This document shows positions 25,239 to 36,390 of a stretch of 64,000 nucleotides of DNA, one piece after another. The notes below the pieces were generated by a model that was not told where the DNA came from, searched no databases, and saw only the letters and a program-made list of their open reading frames with translations. Origin of the DNA: Dillenia suffruticosa. Lineage: Eukaryota > Streptophyta > Magnoliopsida > Dilleniales > Dilleniaceae. A program made the translations under genes and the position numbers. The stretch is taken from positions 7,615,001-7,679,000 of the forward strand of contig JAVTVX010000012.1 in the NCBI GenBank assembly GCA_033439265.1, written 5' to 3'. Every line of letters begins with the position of its first letter. Position 1 is the first letter of the stretch.

Positions 25239-25838
25239 GAAACGCGGTATTTTCCAGCAATTAAAAGTTGATGCTGCGCGGGGATGCTGACTCGGGCGGG
25301 CAGGTGGGGGAGCTGGCTTGGGCGGGCTCGGGCGGGCAGATGGGGGTGCTGGGGTGGGTGGGCATGTGGCTAGGGATGCTGGGGTGGGTGGGCACGTGGC
25401 TGGCTGATGGCCAAGACATATGGAATCAGCGACGGATTTGGAATCCGTCGCTCATTCAGCGACGGATTTGGAATCCGTCACTAATTCAGCGACGGATAAT
25501 TTTTTGACGGGTTTGTTTTCCCCTAAATTAGCGACGGATTTTAGCGACAAAAATTATCTGTCGCTAAATTTAGCGACAAATAATTTTTCGTCACTAAATT
25601 TTGTGACGAATATTAGTGACGAAAACATATTTGTCGCTAAATTTAGCGATGGATTCCAGATTTTCGTCGCTAAATTTAGCGACGGATTTCTAATTTTCGT
25701 CGCTAAATTTTTGCGACGCGTTATTAGCGACGAAAAATTTTTCGTCGCTAAATCCATTGCTAATGCTTTTAGCGACGAATTTTTTTAAAATTTTCGTCGC
25801 TAAATTTGTGGGTAAAAGACTGTTTTTTTGTAGTGAAC

Positions 25839-26063
25839 TGAATACTAATGGGTTCTTAGGTCTTACTTCTCGTTTGACTGGGTTTTCTCTGAGATAGTAT
25901 AGTTTATGGATCCGTGACTTCACGGTGAATTTGGAGGTGACAAATCCTTTTACTACGGAGTTATATGATGTCCATGAGGAACATCTTCTCGTGAGTCATG
26001 CAAAATTCTTCCTGGTTATCCTTGAGATCGACTCTATCGAGTTTGTGTCGGCTCTCTCTTATG
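25839..26063. other. Host sequence between CACTA-like element and MITE
   Basis: Unlike its neighbours this is not AT-rich. It probably continues 23400-23544 on one side and 26453-26530 on the other, split by two insertions. I do not recognise it. Confidence 0.35.
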
Positions 26064-26452
26064 TAGTGGCGGACCTACATAGAAGCTAGGGTGGCAATTG
26101 CATCTCTCAATTTTTTAAAAGTTTAATTAGTATTTATAACCAATATCTATTTTATCTCCACGTAACTATAATTTTTCATCTATTTATATTTTTTAAATCT
26201 TATTCATTTGACTAAATTTTACATAAATCAATTTTTTTTAAAAAAAAAAACCCATCATATATCAAAAACAAAATATAATATCACTATTGCATATTTTAAT
26301 TCAATAAAAAATATTTTGTAGTTTTTAAAGTTAAGAAAGAAAAAAATAAGTAACATTTTAACTCTGAGAAATATTAATTCATATTTATTACTTGAACAAA
26401 TATCTTATAAATTTTTTATATTCTTTGCCTTTAGATCTTAGGTTTGCCACTG
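26064..26452. mobile_element. MITE with hAT-like inverted ends
   Basis: The 389-bp AT-rich block is bounded by TAGTGGCGGACCTA on the left and TAGGTTTGCCACTG on the right, which are imperfect inverted repeats (the second reads CAGTGGCAAACCTA on the other strand). This end type is common in plant hAT MITEs. The flanking 8 bases do not match well, so the target duplication is not confirmed. Confidence 0.55.
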
Positions 26453-28180
26453 CTTCTTCGATATGGCTCCCTCTCATCATCCCGGGTTCTATATTGTCCG
26501 GGAATGCCAGTATCTAATTCATTGAGATTTTGTTCATCAATTGATTTTTGTTTCAAGAGAGGATAATAGTTGTTGTGATATCCTTGCAATACTTAAGTCA
26601 GTCGGTCTCTCATAAACTTCATGAGTTCTACTTTCTTTCTCTTGAGATGTATCACTTTTTTTAATTTGATATTCGACATATAATTTCTTTTTATAAACTA
26701 GTGTTTTCTCAACCCTTTTTGTCACAAAAAAGGTAATGGTGCACACATAATTTGTTATTAATTATGATTTATTGGAAAATTTTCAACTTAATATTTTATA
26801 TATAGAAAGAGAAAGTAGAATTTTTATCAAAGTAGTTTACTTATAGGAAAAGTGCAACATTAACTCTGTCATTATAGAATCATAATGAGTTGAGAGTGCA
26901 CCTGCAAAATTACCATCCATCATATCACAATTATTAAAATAACTATTAGAAATATAAATAAATATAACCCTAATACCATATTAAAAATAGAAACAATAAT
27001 AAAATATAAAATCTTAATTTTTCATTATTTTTACTAAATTATTATAATATATTAAATTTATATAGAAAATTCATTATTATAAATATATAAATAAATAAAG
27101 TTAAATATATTCAAAATCAAATCAATAAGAGTTTGATACATAATTTATTTTAACAAAATTAAATATTCTCATAATATATAATTTCTTTTAACCTCCTCCT
27201 AAAATTAGCATAAAGAGAGCTATTTGAATTTGAAAGATATGATAAGTGAGGATAGTTGAATATAGCTCCGACCTTTGCTCTAGTTCTAGCTTCAACTCTG
27301 ATTTCGGTTTGAATATGAGAGTGTTATTTTTTAATTTGGAGAAACAGTGATTTTCTCTTAATTTTTTTTGGTAAAATGATTCTCTTAATTGTTTGTTAAG
27401 TAAATACGAAATATACAGAGAAATGATATTTAATAAAAATACAAAATAAACATAAATATAAACAAATGTGTAAATATAAAAAATAAAAAAAATTTTACGT
27501 AAATATTAACTATTTGATGAAAATAATATAATAGTCATTTTTATAATAAAAATCTAAAATGACCAAATATATAATTATTAATTATAAGATAAATAACATA
27601 AAAATTATAATTAAATAATTCATTAAATATGAAAATTTTGTAAGTATAAAAAATATAAGATTTTTTATGTAAATATTAATTAATTTAACGTATTGAAACG
27701 TTTTAAAAATTGAAAATGGAAAAATGGCAATATTGATAAGTTTTCATGTATTATAAATTGTTAGTATAATTGAATTACAATTTGTCATCTTTACCACTGA
27801 ATATTTCAACTAATACATTTTTTTTTTCATTGGGCTGATAATATGAAACATTTAAGAATTATGGATAAAAAAACTTACATATTTGTCTTACTAAGCAAAT
27901 ATTGCTCGACAAGTATTCATATAATCATTTGGGCAATTGGAAACTGATGAAACAAACTACTCATTTGGTTTAGTTGGCAATTGTTAAACTAAACATCTTC
28001 TTTTTCTTGGGGGGGGGGGGTTGTGTAATACATGTGGTAAGGTTTAGTGATATGGTGTGGCCAATATTTTATGCAATGGGATACTTGCTCAAGTGACATG
28101 TTTTCCTCTTTCCTCATGCAATAGACTCAACTTGAGCCTTAATATGCACAAAAAATATATATGTACTTGACGTGCACTTA
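26453..28180. other. Intergenic AT-rich DNA
   Basis: No gene. A diverged relative of the dispersed repeat at about 2860-3470 lies at about 26940-27310. A run of ten G occurs at about 28011-28020. Confidence 0.5.
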
Positions 28181-28490
28181 GTAGGCAATTCTAAATTTAT
28201 GGGTGTTATCTAATTAATCCGATTCAAGGTTCAAACATTTAAATTAGGGAATGTGGGATTTTTTAAAGGGAAAAACTCTAATTATCTTATTAAATATATA
28301 ATAATTTCCATTTTCAAAAATAGGATACTTGGCCTGGTAGTAGGCAACCATAGATTCTGGGTTTTATCTAATTAATTCTTTTCGAGACTCAAATATTTAA
28401 ATTAGAGAATGTGAGATTTTTTAAATGGAAAAATTCTAATTATATTATCAAATATATAAATAATTTTCCATTTTAGAAATAGTATTTAAA
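28181..28490. repeat. Tandem duplication of about 159 bp
   Basis: Two adjacent copies start GTAGGCAA at 28181 and 28340. Both contain TTATCTAATTAAT, AAATATTTAAATTAG-like strings and GAGATTTTTTAAA-like strings in the same order, with moderate divergence. Confidence 0.75.
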
Positions 28491-28781
28491 TCTTTCTAGT
28501 CAATGTGATTTGACGATCTATATCAATAGTAAATTAGTAAAAAATGGATTTATTTTTAAATAATTTTCAATTAAATAAGTTAATTATCTTACATTGATGA
28601 GAATTAGTATCAATGGACAGTTGGATTCCGTGGGAAGGAAACTAAATCATTTAATCAAAACTCGGATTTGAATTTTTGAAATAAAAAGAACTATGTTGGG
28701 AGAGGTCTCCCCTATAGAGATCCGATAGCTATTCAAATCAAATTAGTCAAAATATGATTTTAGATAATATTCGATCAAGTA

Positions 28782-28811
28782 AAATAAATAAATAAATAAA
28801 TAAATAAATAG
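28782..28811. repeat. (AAAT)n microsatellite
   Basis: About seven AAAT units roughly 360 bases upstream of the P-class PPR start codon. Confidence 0.9.
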
Positions 28812-29169
28812 AGAATCCGCACCGGCTTAAACTGGGTTCAACTTTGTTCTTTGGGCCAAGAAGGCCCGGTTCGAAGCCCACCAAGTGCTTTGGTCTTAAG
28901 TCTTGAGGATTTATTGGTTGAGTTGAGCCCAACTGGGTTGGTGGGCTGGCCATTGCAGACCAATTAGCAAAATCTGTTGACCTGAGCCGGCAACCCAAGT
29001 CATTAGCGCCACCGCGCAGCGTCTTGCCCATCTTCTTTGCCACCTTCCTTTTCGAACCACCTAAACTACCACCATCTATGAAAACTAGGTTTTTTCTCTG
29101 GCAATTAACATATCTTTGATTGTGCAAGAAGTCGTGCACGGATTCTTCACCAGAATCCCTGGTCGCAAG

Positions 29170-31920
29170 ATGATAAGGTCCACCACGATTGCCAAACCAG
29201 GCAAAGTTAATTGCTTTTGCATCCTCTTCTTCAACGAATTCACACTCCTTAAACACTTCACCTCATTCGCACCAATTCTCGATACTCCGCAATCAGATTC
29301 CGAACATCAACCACCAAGTGTAGATATCACTTCGCGGCTTTTCTCTATCCTTTCACGTCCTAATTGGCAGAAGAATCCCTCTCTCAAAACCCTAATCCCT
29401 TCTTTAACGCCCAATCATGTCTCTTCTCTTCTTAATCTCAATCTTGACCCCCACACTGCTCTCTCTTTCTTCAATTGGATTTCACAGAGGCCAGGGTTTA
29501 AGCACAATGTGGTGTCGTATTCTGCGATGCTGAATGCTCTCGTCAATGCGCGACTCCTCGGCCCTGCCAAACAGATTAGGGTTTTGATGATTAAAGCCTG
29601 TGAGTCAATTGATGAAATGAACTTTATTTTGGGTGTCATAAGAAAAATGAGTAGCTGTGATGGATTTAAATTTAAGCTTACTCTTAGATGCTATAACATT
29701 CTTTTGATGTCCTTGTCGAGATTTTTGATGATTGATGAAATGAATGCTGTTTATTTGGAGATTTTGGATGAGAAGATTCCTCCAAATATTTATACTTTTA
29801 ACACAATGGTTAATGTTTATTGTAAGGTAGGGAACGTGGTTGAAGCTCAGTTATATGTAAGTAAGATTATGCAGGCTGGTTTGGATCCTGATACATTTAC
29901 TTATACTTCATTGATTTTAGGGCATTGTAGGGGTAATAATGTTGATGCCGCTTATGGGGTTTTTAGGGTTATGCCCACAAAAGGTTGCCGTAGAAATGAG
30001 GTTTCGTATACGAATTTGATTCATGGGCTTTGCGAGGATGGGCGGGTTGATGAAGCTCTTCGACTTTTTAAGCAAATGCCTGAGGATAATTGTTTGCCAA
30101 CTGTAAGGACCTATACGGTGCTTGTGAATGCATTATGTCACTGTGGTAGGAAATCAGAAGCTTTTGACTTGTTCAAGGAGATGCCAGATAAAGGATGTGA
30201 GCCGAATGTTCATACATACACAGTACTCATTGATAGCACATGTAAAGATGGCGAACTTGATAAAGCTAGGAGCTTGTTTGCTCTGATGTTTGAGAAGGGC
30301 TTGGTTCCTAGTGCAGTTGCCTACAATGCTCTGCTTGATGGGTATTGCAAGGATGGATCCATTGATGCCATGTTAGAAATTCTGGATATGATGGAAAAGA
30401 ATGGCTGCTGCCCAAATGCTCGGACATATAATGAGGTGATATTGGGGTTTTGTAAGAAGAAAAAGATTCACAACGCTATGGCCCTGCTTAATAAAATGCT
30501 TGGGCAAAACCTAACCCCTACCCTAATCACTTACAACACATTAATTCATGGACAGTGCAATGAAGGTCACTTGGATTCTGCTTTTAGGTTGCTTGATTTG
30601 ATGAAAGAAAATAGTTTGGCTCCAGACCAGTGGACTTATAGTATACTAATTGATACCATATCAAAAGATGGGAAGCTAGAAGAAGCTCAAGAGCTTTTTA
30701 ATTCTCTCAAGGAGAAAGAAATAGAGGCTAACGAGGTTATATATACTGCTCTAATTGATGGTTATTGTAAAGCTGGAAAACTTGATTATGCACTTTCTTT
30801 GTTCGAGACTATGCTCAAAGAGAAATGCTTCCCAAACTCCGGCACTTATAATGCTTTGATCAATGGCTTGTGCATTGAAAAGAAATTGCACGAAGCTTCC
30901 TCTTTATTGGAGAAGATGGTAGAGGTTGGTGTGAAGCCCACTATTGTTACTTACACCATTATTATTGAAGCAATGTTGAAAGAGGGTTCCTTTGAAAATG
31001 CTCGCAAGGTTTTTGACCAGATGATTTCTGTGGGATATAAACCTGATGTTGTTGTTTACACTGCCTTTCTTCGTACATATTGTAGTCATGCTAAGATAAA
31101 AGAAGCAGAAGATTTGGTCACTCAGATGAATGAAGGTGGTGTTAAGCTGGATGTTATAGCTTTCACTGTTCTAATGGATGGGTATGGACGTGTTGGATCA
31201 ATTAGTGGTGCTTTTGAGGTTCTGAAGTGTATGTTTCTTGCTGGATGTCAGCCTTCTAGCTACACCTATTCGCTTTTACTAAAACATCTCTTGTACGAGA
31301 AGCAAAAGAAAGAGGGTGTTAGTGGTCTTGATCTAGATTCCAACGTTACCTTAATTGATGTTTCTAATGTATGGAAGATTGTTGAACTCGAACTGGTTGT
31401 AGACCTTTTAGAGAAAATGGTTGAACATGGTTGTTCACCTAGTCTCAACACCTATGGTGCATTAATTTCTGAACTTTGCAAAGAGGGGCGCTTGCAAGAA
31501 GCTGAAAACTTGTTCAGTTATATGAGGAACAAAGGAATGTCTTCCAGTGAAGAAATTCTAAACTCTCTGCTCGGTTGTCGTTGCAACTTAGGGTTGTATG
31601 ATCAATCATTGAAGCTGGTAGATGATATGATTGAGCATAACATTTTACCCCATCTAGAGTCCTGCAGGCTACTTTTGTGTGGGTTGTATGATAAAGGTGA
31701 AAAGGGAAAAGCAAAAGCAGTATTTTCTACTTTGCTTCACTGTGAGTATAATCATGATGAAGTGGCTTGGAAGCTTCTCATTGATGGTTTGCTTACGAGG
31801 GGCTTTATTGATGAATACTCTGAACTGGTTGGTATCATGGAGGAAAGGGGCTGCCAGCCTAGCCCTCATACATATTCGATTTTAATTGAAGGAATTATTG
31901 AACAGCCAGGCAAGAAATAG
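29170..31920 (+). CDS. P-class pentatricopeptide repeat protein, organelle-targeted
   Basis: P-class PPR proteins bind specific organelle RNAs and act in RNA stability, processing, splicing or translation. The open frame extends further upstream without an ATG; the first ATG at 29170 gives 916 aa with no intron. The N-terminus (MIRSTTIAKPGK...) is basic and Ser/Thr-bearing, compatible with a mitochondrial or plastid presequence. About 20 PPR motifs of 35 residues follow. They include an unbroken run of at least 14 from about residue 210 to 700, then a spacer with KQKKEGVSGLDLDSN, then five more to the C-terminus. There is no E or DYW domain. Length and repeat pattern fit Arabidopsis At5g65560 (915 aa, recalled). 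No lesion is seen. Its target RNA is unknown; the sequence allows a prediction (see findings). Confidence 0.93.
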   Translation: MIRSTTIAKPGKVNCFCILFFNEFTLLKHFTSFAPILDTPQSDSEHQPPSVDITSRLFSILSRPNWQKNPSLKTLIPSLTPNHVSSLLNLNLDPHTALSFFNWISQRPGFKHNVVSYSAMLNALVNARLLGPAKQIRVLMIKACESIDEMNFILGVIRKMSSCDGFKFKLTLRCYNILLMSLSRFLMIDEMNAVYLEILDEKIPPNIYTFNTMVNVYCKVGNVVEAQLYVSKIMQAGLDPDTFTYTSLILGHCRGNNVDAAYGVFRVMPTKGCRRNEVSYTNLIHGLCEDGRVDEALRLFKQMPEDNCLPTVRTYTVLVNALCHCGRKSEAFDLFKEMPDKGCEPNVHTYTVLIDSTCKDGELDKARSLFALMFEKGLVPSAVAYNALLDGYCKDGSIDAMLEILDMMEKNGCCPNARTYNEVILGFCKKKKIHNAMALLNKMLGQNLTPTLITYNTLIHGQCNEGHLDSAFRLLDLMKENSLAPDQWTYSILIDTISKDGKLEEAQELFNSLKEKEIEANEVIYTALIDGYCKAGKLDYALSLFETMLKEKCFPNSGTYNALINGLCIEKKLHEASSLLEKMVEVGVKPTIVTYTIIIEAMLKEGSFENARKVFDQMISVGYKPDVVVYTAFLRTYCSHAKIKEAEDLVTQMNEGGVKLDVIAFTVLMDGYGRVGSISGAFEVLKCMFLAGCQPSSYTYSLLLKHLLYEKQKKEGVSGLDLDSNVTLIDVSNVWKIVELELVVDLLEKMVEHGCSPSLNTYGALISELCKEGRLQEAENLFSYMRNKGMSSSEEILNSLLGCRCNLGLYDQSLKLVDDMIEHNILPHLESCRLLLCGLYDKGEKGKAKAVFSTLLHCEYNHDEVAWKLLIDGLLTRGFIDEYSELVGIMEERGCQPSPHTYSILIEGIIEQPGKK

Positions 31921-33880
31921 CAGCAACTAATGGGAACGTGGACTTCTGATCACTGATGTGGCTGTATTACAATGCAGTATCAGATGAACACTGTCAACTG
32001 ACAAACCTGAGGCAAGTCCTAAATTTTTGTTATTATTCTTGTTTCTCGTGGTAGTTACTTTCCTTGTTCATCAGTTCTTGACAGGTTGTGCCAAAAATTT
32101 CAACATTCAGTCTAATGTGAGAGCAATTATTTTCCCAAGTTTATGCAGCACAAAATTTAGCTATATTTCCATGCCTTTCATCTTCTGATTTGAGTTAAAG
32201 AAAATAAAAGAAGAAACTCTTAGGCAATGCCCAGCCTTTTCTTCTTCTTCTTCTTCTTCTTCTTCTTTTTTGGGGGGGGGGGGTGGGTGGGGGTTGTAAC
32301 AACCGTATTGCAGGAGAGCTATACAAAATAATGCCGAGAAAATCTGACAGTTTGGGTGATTCATTGATTATTGCTTGTGTCATATAGGCTATCGTATCCA
32401 CTGTCACTTATCCTGTTTGGCTATTAGTTTTCTGTGGACTAAACTGGTGTGTATATCTAATATTCTATCATGTAAAATGATGTAGCAAGCTTGTATCTAT
32501 TCTTTGTTATCTAGTCCTAAACCTGTCAAGTGGGATAGTTTTGAGTAGTTGGAGGAATTCAACCTGTTGCTTTACCCTTCATAATATCTGAGCAAACTTG
32601 ATGTTTGAATGCACTTTAATTGTAGTAGGTCATGATAGTTGCTTTACTTGTGTTGGTGATCAGTGGACTAGTTAGCTGGTGAAGTGTGCATGTGATATGC
32701 ATCATTAGCATTCTTATAGTTATATCCATCATTCCCCTGGTCTTTTGGTTTTGCACTGTCACCAGATCGCTTGTATAGTTCCCTGACTTTATATTTTCAC
32801 TTCAAAGAAGCATGCTATGCTATTTTATGCTTGAGGCGCCAGAGGGGTGTTTTCAGATGTTATTTAATGGAAAAGTGCTCATGATTGGGAGCTGGACTGA
32901 CTTCAGCAGTGTTCCAGCATGTTGTATGGATTAAATTTTTGAGTATGGACATAATAGTTATGTCCACCGCTGACTCAGTTTTATGTTAAATTTTCAGATG
33001 TTTATCTCTCTCTATCTCTCAGTATCTTGGAATGTTTTTATTATTTCTGAGTTGGTTTATCATTTGGTCAGGCTGGAGATTTGACAAGAACTAAGGAGCA
33101 GGGGTCATTACTGTGCTGTATCAAGATGAAAATATGGTGCTCGAAGAAATTGAGGTGGAGGTTCTTGTCTCTCTTCCTCTGGAGAAGTTTTTTAAGATTC
33201 TTTTTTATTTTCACCTTGTGAATAAAAGTGGAAATAAATCTTTGTTTATGCAGGAATTTCCTATGCTTTTGGATGCAACGCAAAATTGTGCTAAGTGTCA
33301 TTGAATCATCCAGAAAGCAACAGCTGGAGACTGTTCAAGTGCAAAACACTCACCATGGATTTCATCTTGCACAGGTAAAGAAGATCATCACTACCTCTTC
33401 TCAGAACAGGAGTTTCTTGTGCTTTTTAGTGCGTGTGGATGGTTAAAAAATTCTAGATAGTCAAAGAATTATAATGTCTGTGATAGGGCTTAAATGAGTG
33501 TAATATTTATAATTGATTTTGTTTTATTTTTTGAATAAATATTATACTAATATTTATATTTTGTGACATTTGACATGTTAGGAATGATAGAGGAGATTTA
33601 TTAAGGAAAGTGAAGAAAAATGAGCTAAATTGGAGTAACTATGTAAAAGATGGAAAATTGGACAGCAACGCTTTTTCATTAGCACGTGGACACGTTGATT
33701 ACAAGAGGCAATGCAAGATTTTGAAGATTTACCATAGTAAAAATTTTCTTTTCCAATTAAACATTCAAGAGGAAATTGGAATGGAATTGGAGATATTGAA
33801 AATTTTGAAGATTTTTATTCCATTCCTAATATTTAGGAAAATGAATTTTTAAAATGTAAATCTCTTAAAATATTATCTTT
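31921..33880 (+). other. Downstream region of the P-class PPR gene
   Basis: Non-coding. It includes the probable 3' untranslated region and transcribed-looking, less AT-rich sequence, but I see no clear polyadenylation signal or second gene. Small open frames at about 33100-33450 lack any family resemblance. Confidence 0.4.
32238..32283. repeat. (TTC)n followed by a G-run
   Basis: About 29 bases of CTT repeat, a short T-run and about 12 G. It makes Glu-rich and Arg-rich open frames on the other strand that are not genes. Confidence 0.9.
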
Positions 33881-34960
33881 TAGGAAGTTTATTTTTTAAT
33901 TCTTTTTATTTATTTAGTAGTTATCTAGGGTTAGAAAGATTTATCATTTTGTAAATAAGAAATTAATCCCTATATAAAGGGAGGACATTACTTTTGAAGA
34001 GAGGCAGCCCAAGGGAAGCAGCCAGTAGCCAAGGGATGAAGCTCATTACGTAGAAATTGATTTTCCTTAAGAGTCATAGTTGCATGCCTTTATTCATTAC
34101 TTTTGATATTTTCTTTTCACCATATTAGTCTAAACAGCTCTTCATTTATTTTGTAAGTTTTCTTTCTCCATGATTTCATTTTAATTTCTTTTCTAATTAA
34201 AAATTTATTGAACTCTTGATTTGCAATGATTGTGAAATTTAATTGGGTATATAAATTCAATATATCATAGTTATTTAATTCATGTACTTCATGGATCATA
34301 ATTTTCTAAATTTTATTGAATAGTGATAAATATTTAATAGTTTTAGAATAATTTACAACCAATTAAAATAGTAAATTCGTAATTGTTTGTTAGTTTTAAT
34401 CTAGTAGAGAATGGCCTCAGTGTGATGGAATTGAATAATCTAATCTTAGCAATCTCGCTGTGTGTTTGTCATTTAAAATTGGATCTCTCTCGATCTTAAT
34501 GTTATCGAAACTTTAAATTCTAAGAATTTTTCTAGAATTGTCTTTTAGTTAGAGAAATAGTTAAAGAATTTTTCTTAATTATCGACGAAATAAGGAGAGA
34601 TTGATGGTTTGACGTTCGTTGAGCGACTATAACCAATTTATCTATGGTTGAAATTTTTAGGTAGATCGATGGTCAATCGCATGAAATCAAGGTGGTCTTT
34701 AGTTAAATTTTATTTTTATTGACATTTTCTTTACTTCGTTGGTAGTATTCAATTTTTTTTGTTTTAGTTAACTTTATTTATTTGTTGGTTTTAAATAATT
34801 TCTCAAGTCTCACATATTTTTATTTTTTTTTATTTTTTTTAAATAGATAAATCCATCGTTCCCTGTGGATACGACCCTACTCACATTATACTCATATTGT
34901 TTGAAATAGGAGAATTTATTTTTTATTGGATTGACACCCACGTGTCTGCATACCTGTCTC
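33881..34960 (+). repeat. Possible solo or partial LTR
   Basis: A promoter-like CTATATAAAGGGAGGA (33971 onward) is followed about 900 bases later by TCGTTCCCTGTGGATACGAC (about 34856-34875), a string I associate with plant Gypsy-type LTR regions. I found no matching second LTR or target duplication, so the call rests on resemblance only. Confidence 0.3.
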
Positions 34961-36165
34961 AATTATTCAAATCTCTTTGGGGGAGGTGATTTTAGGCTTT
35001 GGTTTTGTGGATGGGGTTGGGAATCCCCCAAAAACTGGTCCTAATGCTAAGAATCAAGCTTGGAAGAATTGGATGAAGAATCTGATCAAAGTGAGGTAGC
35101 ATTGCCAAAGTAAAGTTGATTCAATATTTTTATAATTTCCCTTTTGGTCTGCATCACAATCTGTAAAAGAGCAAAATAAAATGGCCGTTCCAAATATTTC
35201 AGAGCTTCAACGTCCAACTGACAGGGCATCAGCATTCCCAGATTTAAGATAGTAATTTAACTAAAGTTTTTGTAGACAAGGAGGACAATTAGTGTCGCAG
35301 TAAGATTTCTCGATAGGACATTACTTTTTCGGACGGATTGTCATATACTTGACTCCTACTTGGTGCATGTTTCTTAGTTGAAGCAATGGTAGAGACTAGC
35401 TGTTGATGGAAGTTAGTTACCTCTTTCTTGATGAATGCTCTGCAGTAGACGAGTCTCATCATGCGTGACGTTAGTCCAGTTCTTCCTTGATTTCAACTTT
35501 TAGACTTAATTGGTTGTTTATAGGTTTATTTCTTTAACTGTAGGTAGATGGTCCAACTTATACTTGCGAGGAGCCACTGTTGTGCGGCTCAAGTGACTCT
35601 GAGCTGATGAAGAAATTGAAAAGGTAATCATGTCTTGCTACAGGTTTGCTTGGAGGTCCTTTTCTTTTACCCTGCTAATGGAGGATAATCTCTTTCCTGT
35701 TGCAGGATTCTCCTGGGCTTTGGTAGATAAAATTTAGACTATCTCTGAAGAATTAGGCGGGGAAATGAATTACTGTCCATTACAATTTATAACTCCCTGA
35801 AGATTCTACTGGTCTAGGAGGAGAAGAGAAGGGCTTTTCTTAAGTTCTCACTACGCAAAGGCCGGACTTCCCGAATCTGAATTGGGCAGGATGACTTGCG
35901 TAAGATGTACGTAATTTTTTTTTTTGACTTAGAATTTTTCATTTAAAAGGAGATGAAAGTAGAAAAAAAAATTAAGTTGTATTACATTTATTGACAAAAT
36001 TTGTAATTGTTGACAAATAAGATTTCCATAATAATAAAATTAAAGGATATTTAAGTGAGAAAATACGTTATTGAGTTAATAAAAAATGATCTGAAAATTG
36101 GATTAGGTAAAATGTACGAATATCCAACCAAAGAAACCCAACGGCTGACCATCTGGACTTTCGGT
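34961..36165. other. Intergenic
   Basis: Mixed-composition sequence with short open frames only. I recognise no gene, RNA or bounded repeat here. Confidence 0.45.
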
Positions 36166-36390
36166 GGTCAACCGTGTGCATGTGCGGTCAACTGCGAAGC
36201 TCATATGGCCAACCACATGAGAAGCGTGGCCAACTGCGTGTGCCTAAGGTGCATAGCACGGTCAGCTGCATGCATAGCGCGGTTGATCACGTGTGCAGGC
36301 GGTCAGCTACGAATGCAGCATGGTAGACTGCGTGCACACATGCATGGGCAGTTAGCCTCACGCATAGCATGGTCAATCGCGCACATGTGC
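36166..36390. repeat. GC-rich 21-bp minisatellite with GGTCAACYGCG core
   Basis: Units start at 36166, 36186, 36207, 36228, 36260, 36281, 36301, 36322, 36351 and 36371. Most are 20-21 bases; two or three are about 29-32. The units start GGTCAAC, GGCCAAC, GGTCAGC or close variants, and many end in GCATAGC/GTGTGC. The tract is CpG-rich within AT-rich surroundings. An open frame through it is Cys/Ala-rich only because of the repeat. Confidence 0.85.

Larger units (their letters stand above)
23545..25835. mobile_element. Non-autonomous CACTA-like element with mirrored tRNA-like modules
   Basis: The 2291-bp element starts CACTATAAAAAAACA and ends with the complement of CACTACAAAAAAACAG. A 3-bp duplication (AAC at 23542-23544 and 25836-25838) flanks it, as expected for CACTA transposons. 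Both ends carry arrays of GCGACGAAW/TTCGTCGCTAA motifs (about 23575-24120 and 25428-25805). Moving inward from each side come a GC-rich patch, then a tRNA-like module, then an AT-rich centre, so the architecture is mirror-symmetric. The two halves have diverged too far to be a simple hairpin. No transposase is present. Copy 1-855 is a relative. Confidence 0.85.

Noticed and set aside
29116..29169. Longer N-terminus for the P-class PPR protein
   Set aside because: The extension begins with TTG, not ATG. The first ATG at 29170 gives a plausible targeting peptide.
33113..33446. Small open frames downstream of the P-class PPR gene
   Set aside because: They have no family resemblance, overlap each other in different frames and are probably untranslated or intergenic.
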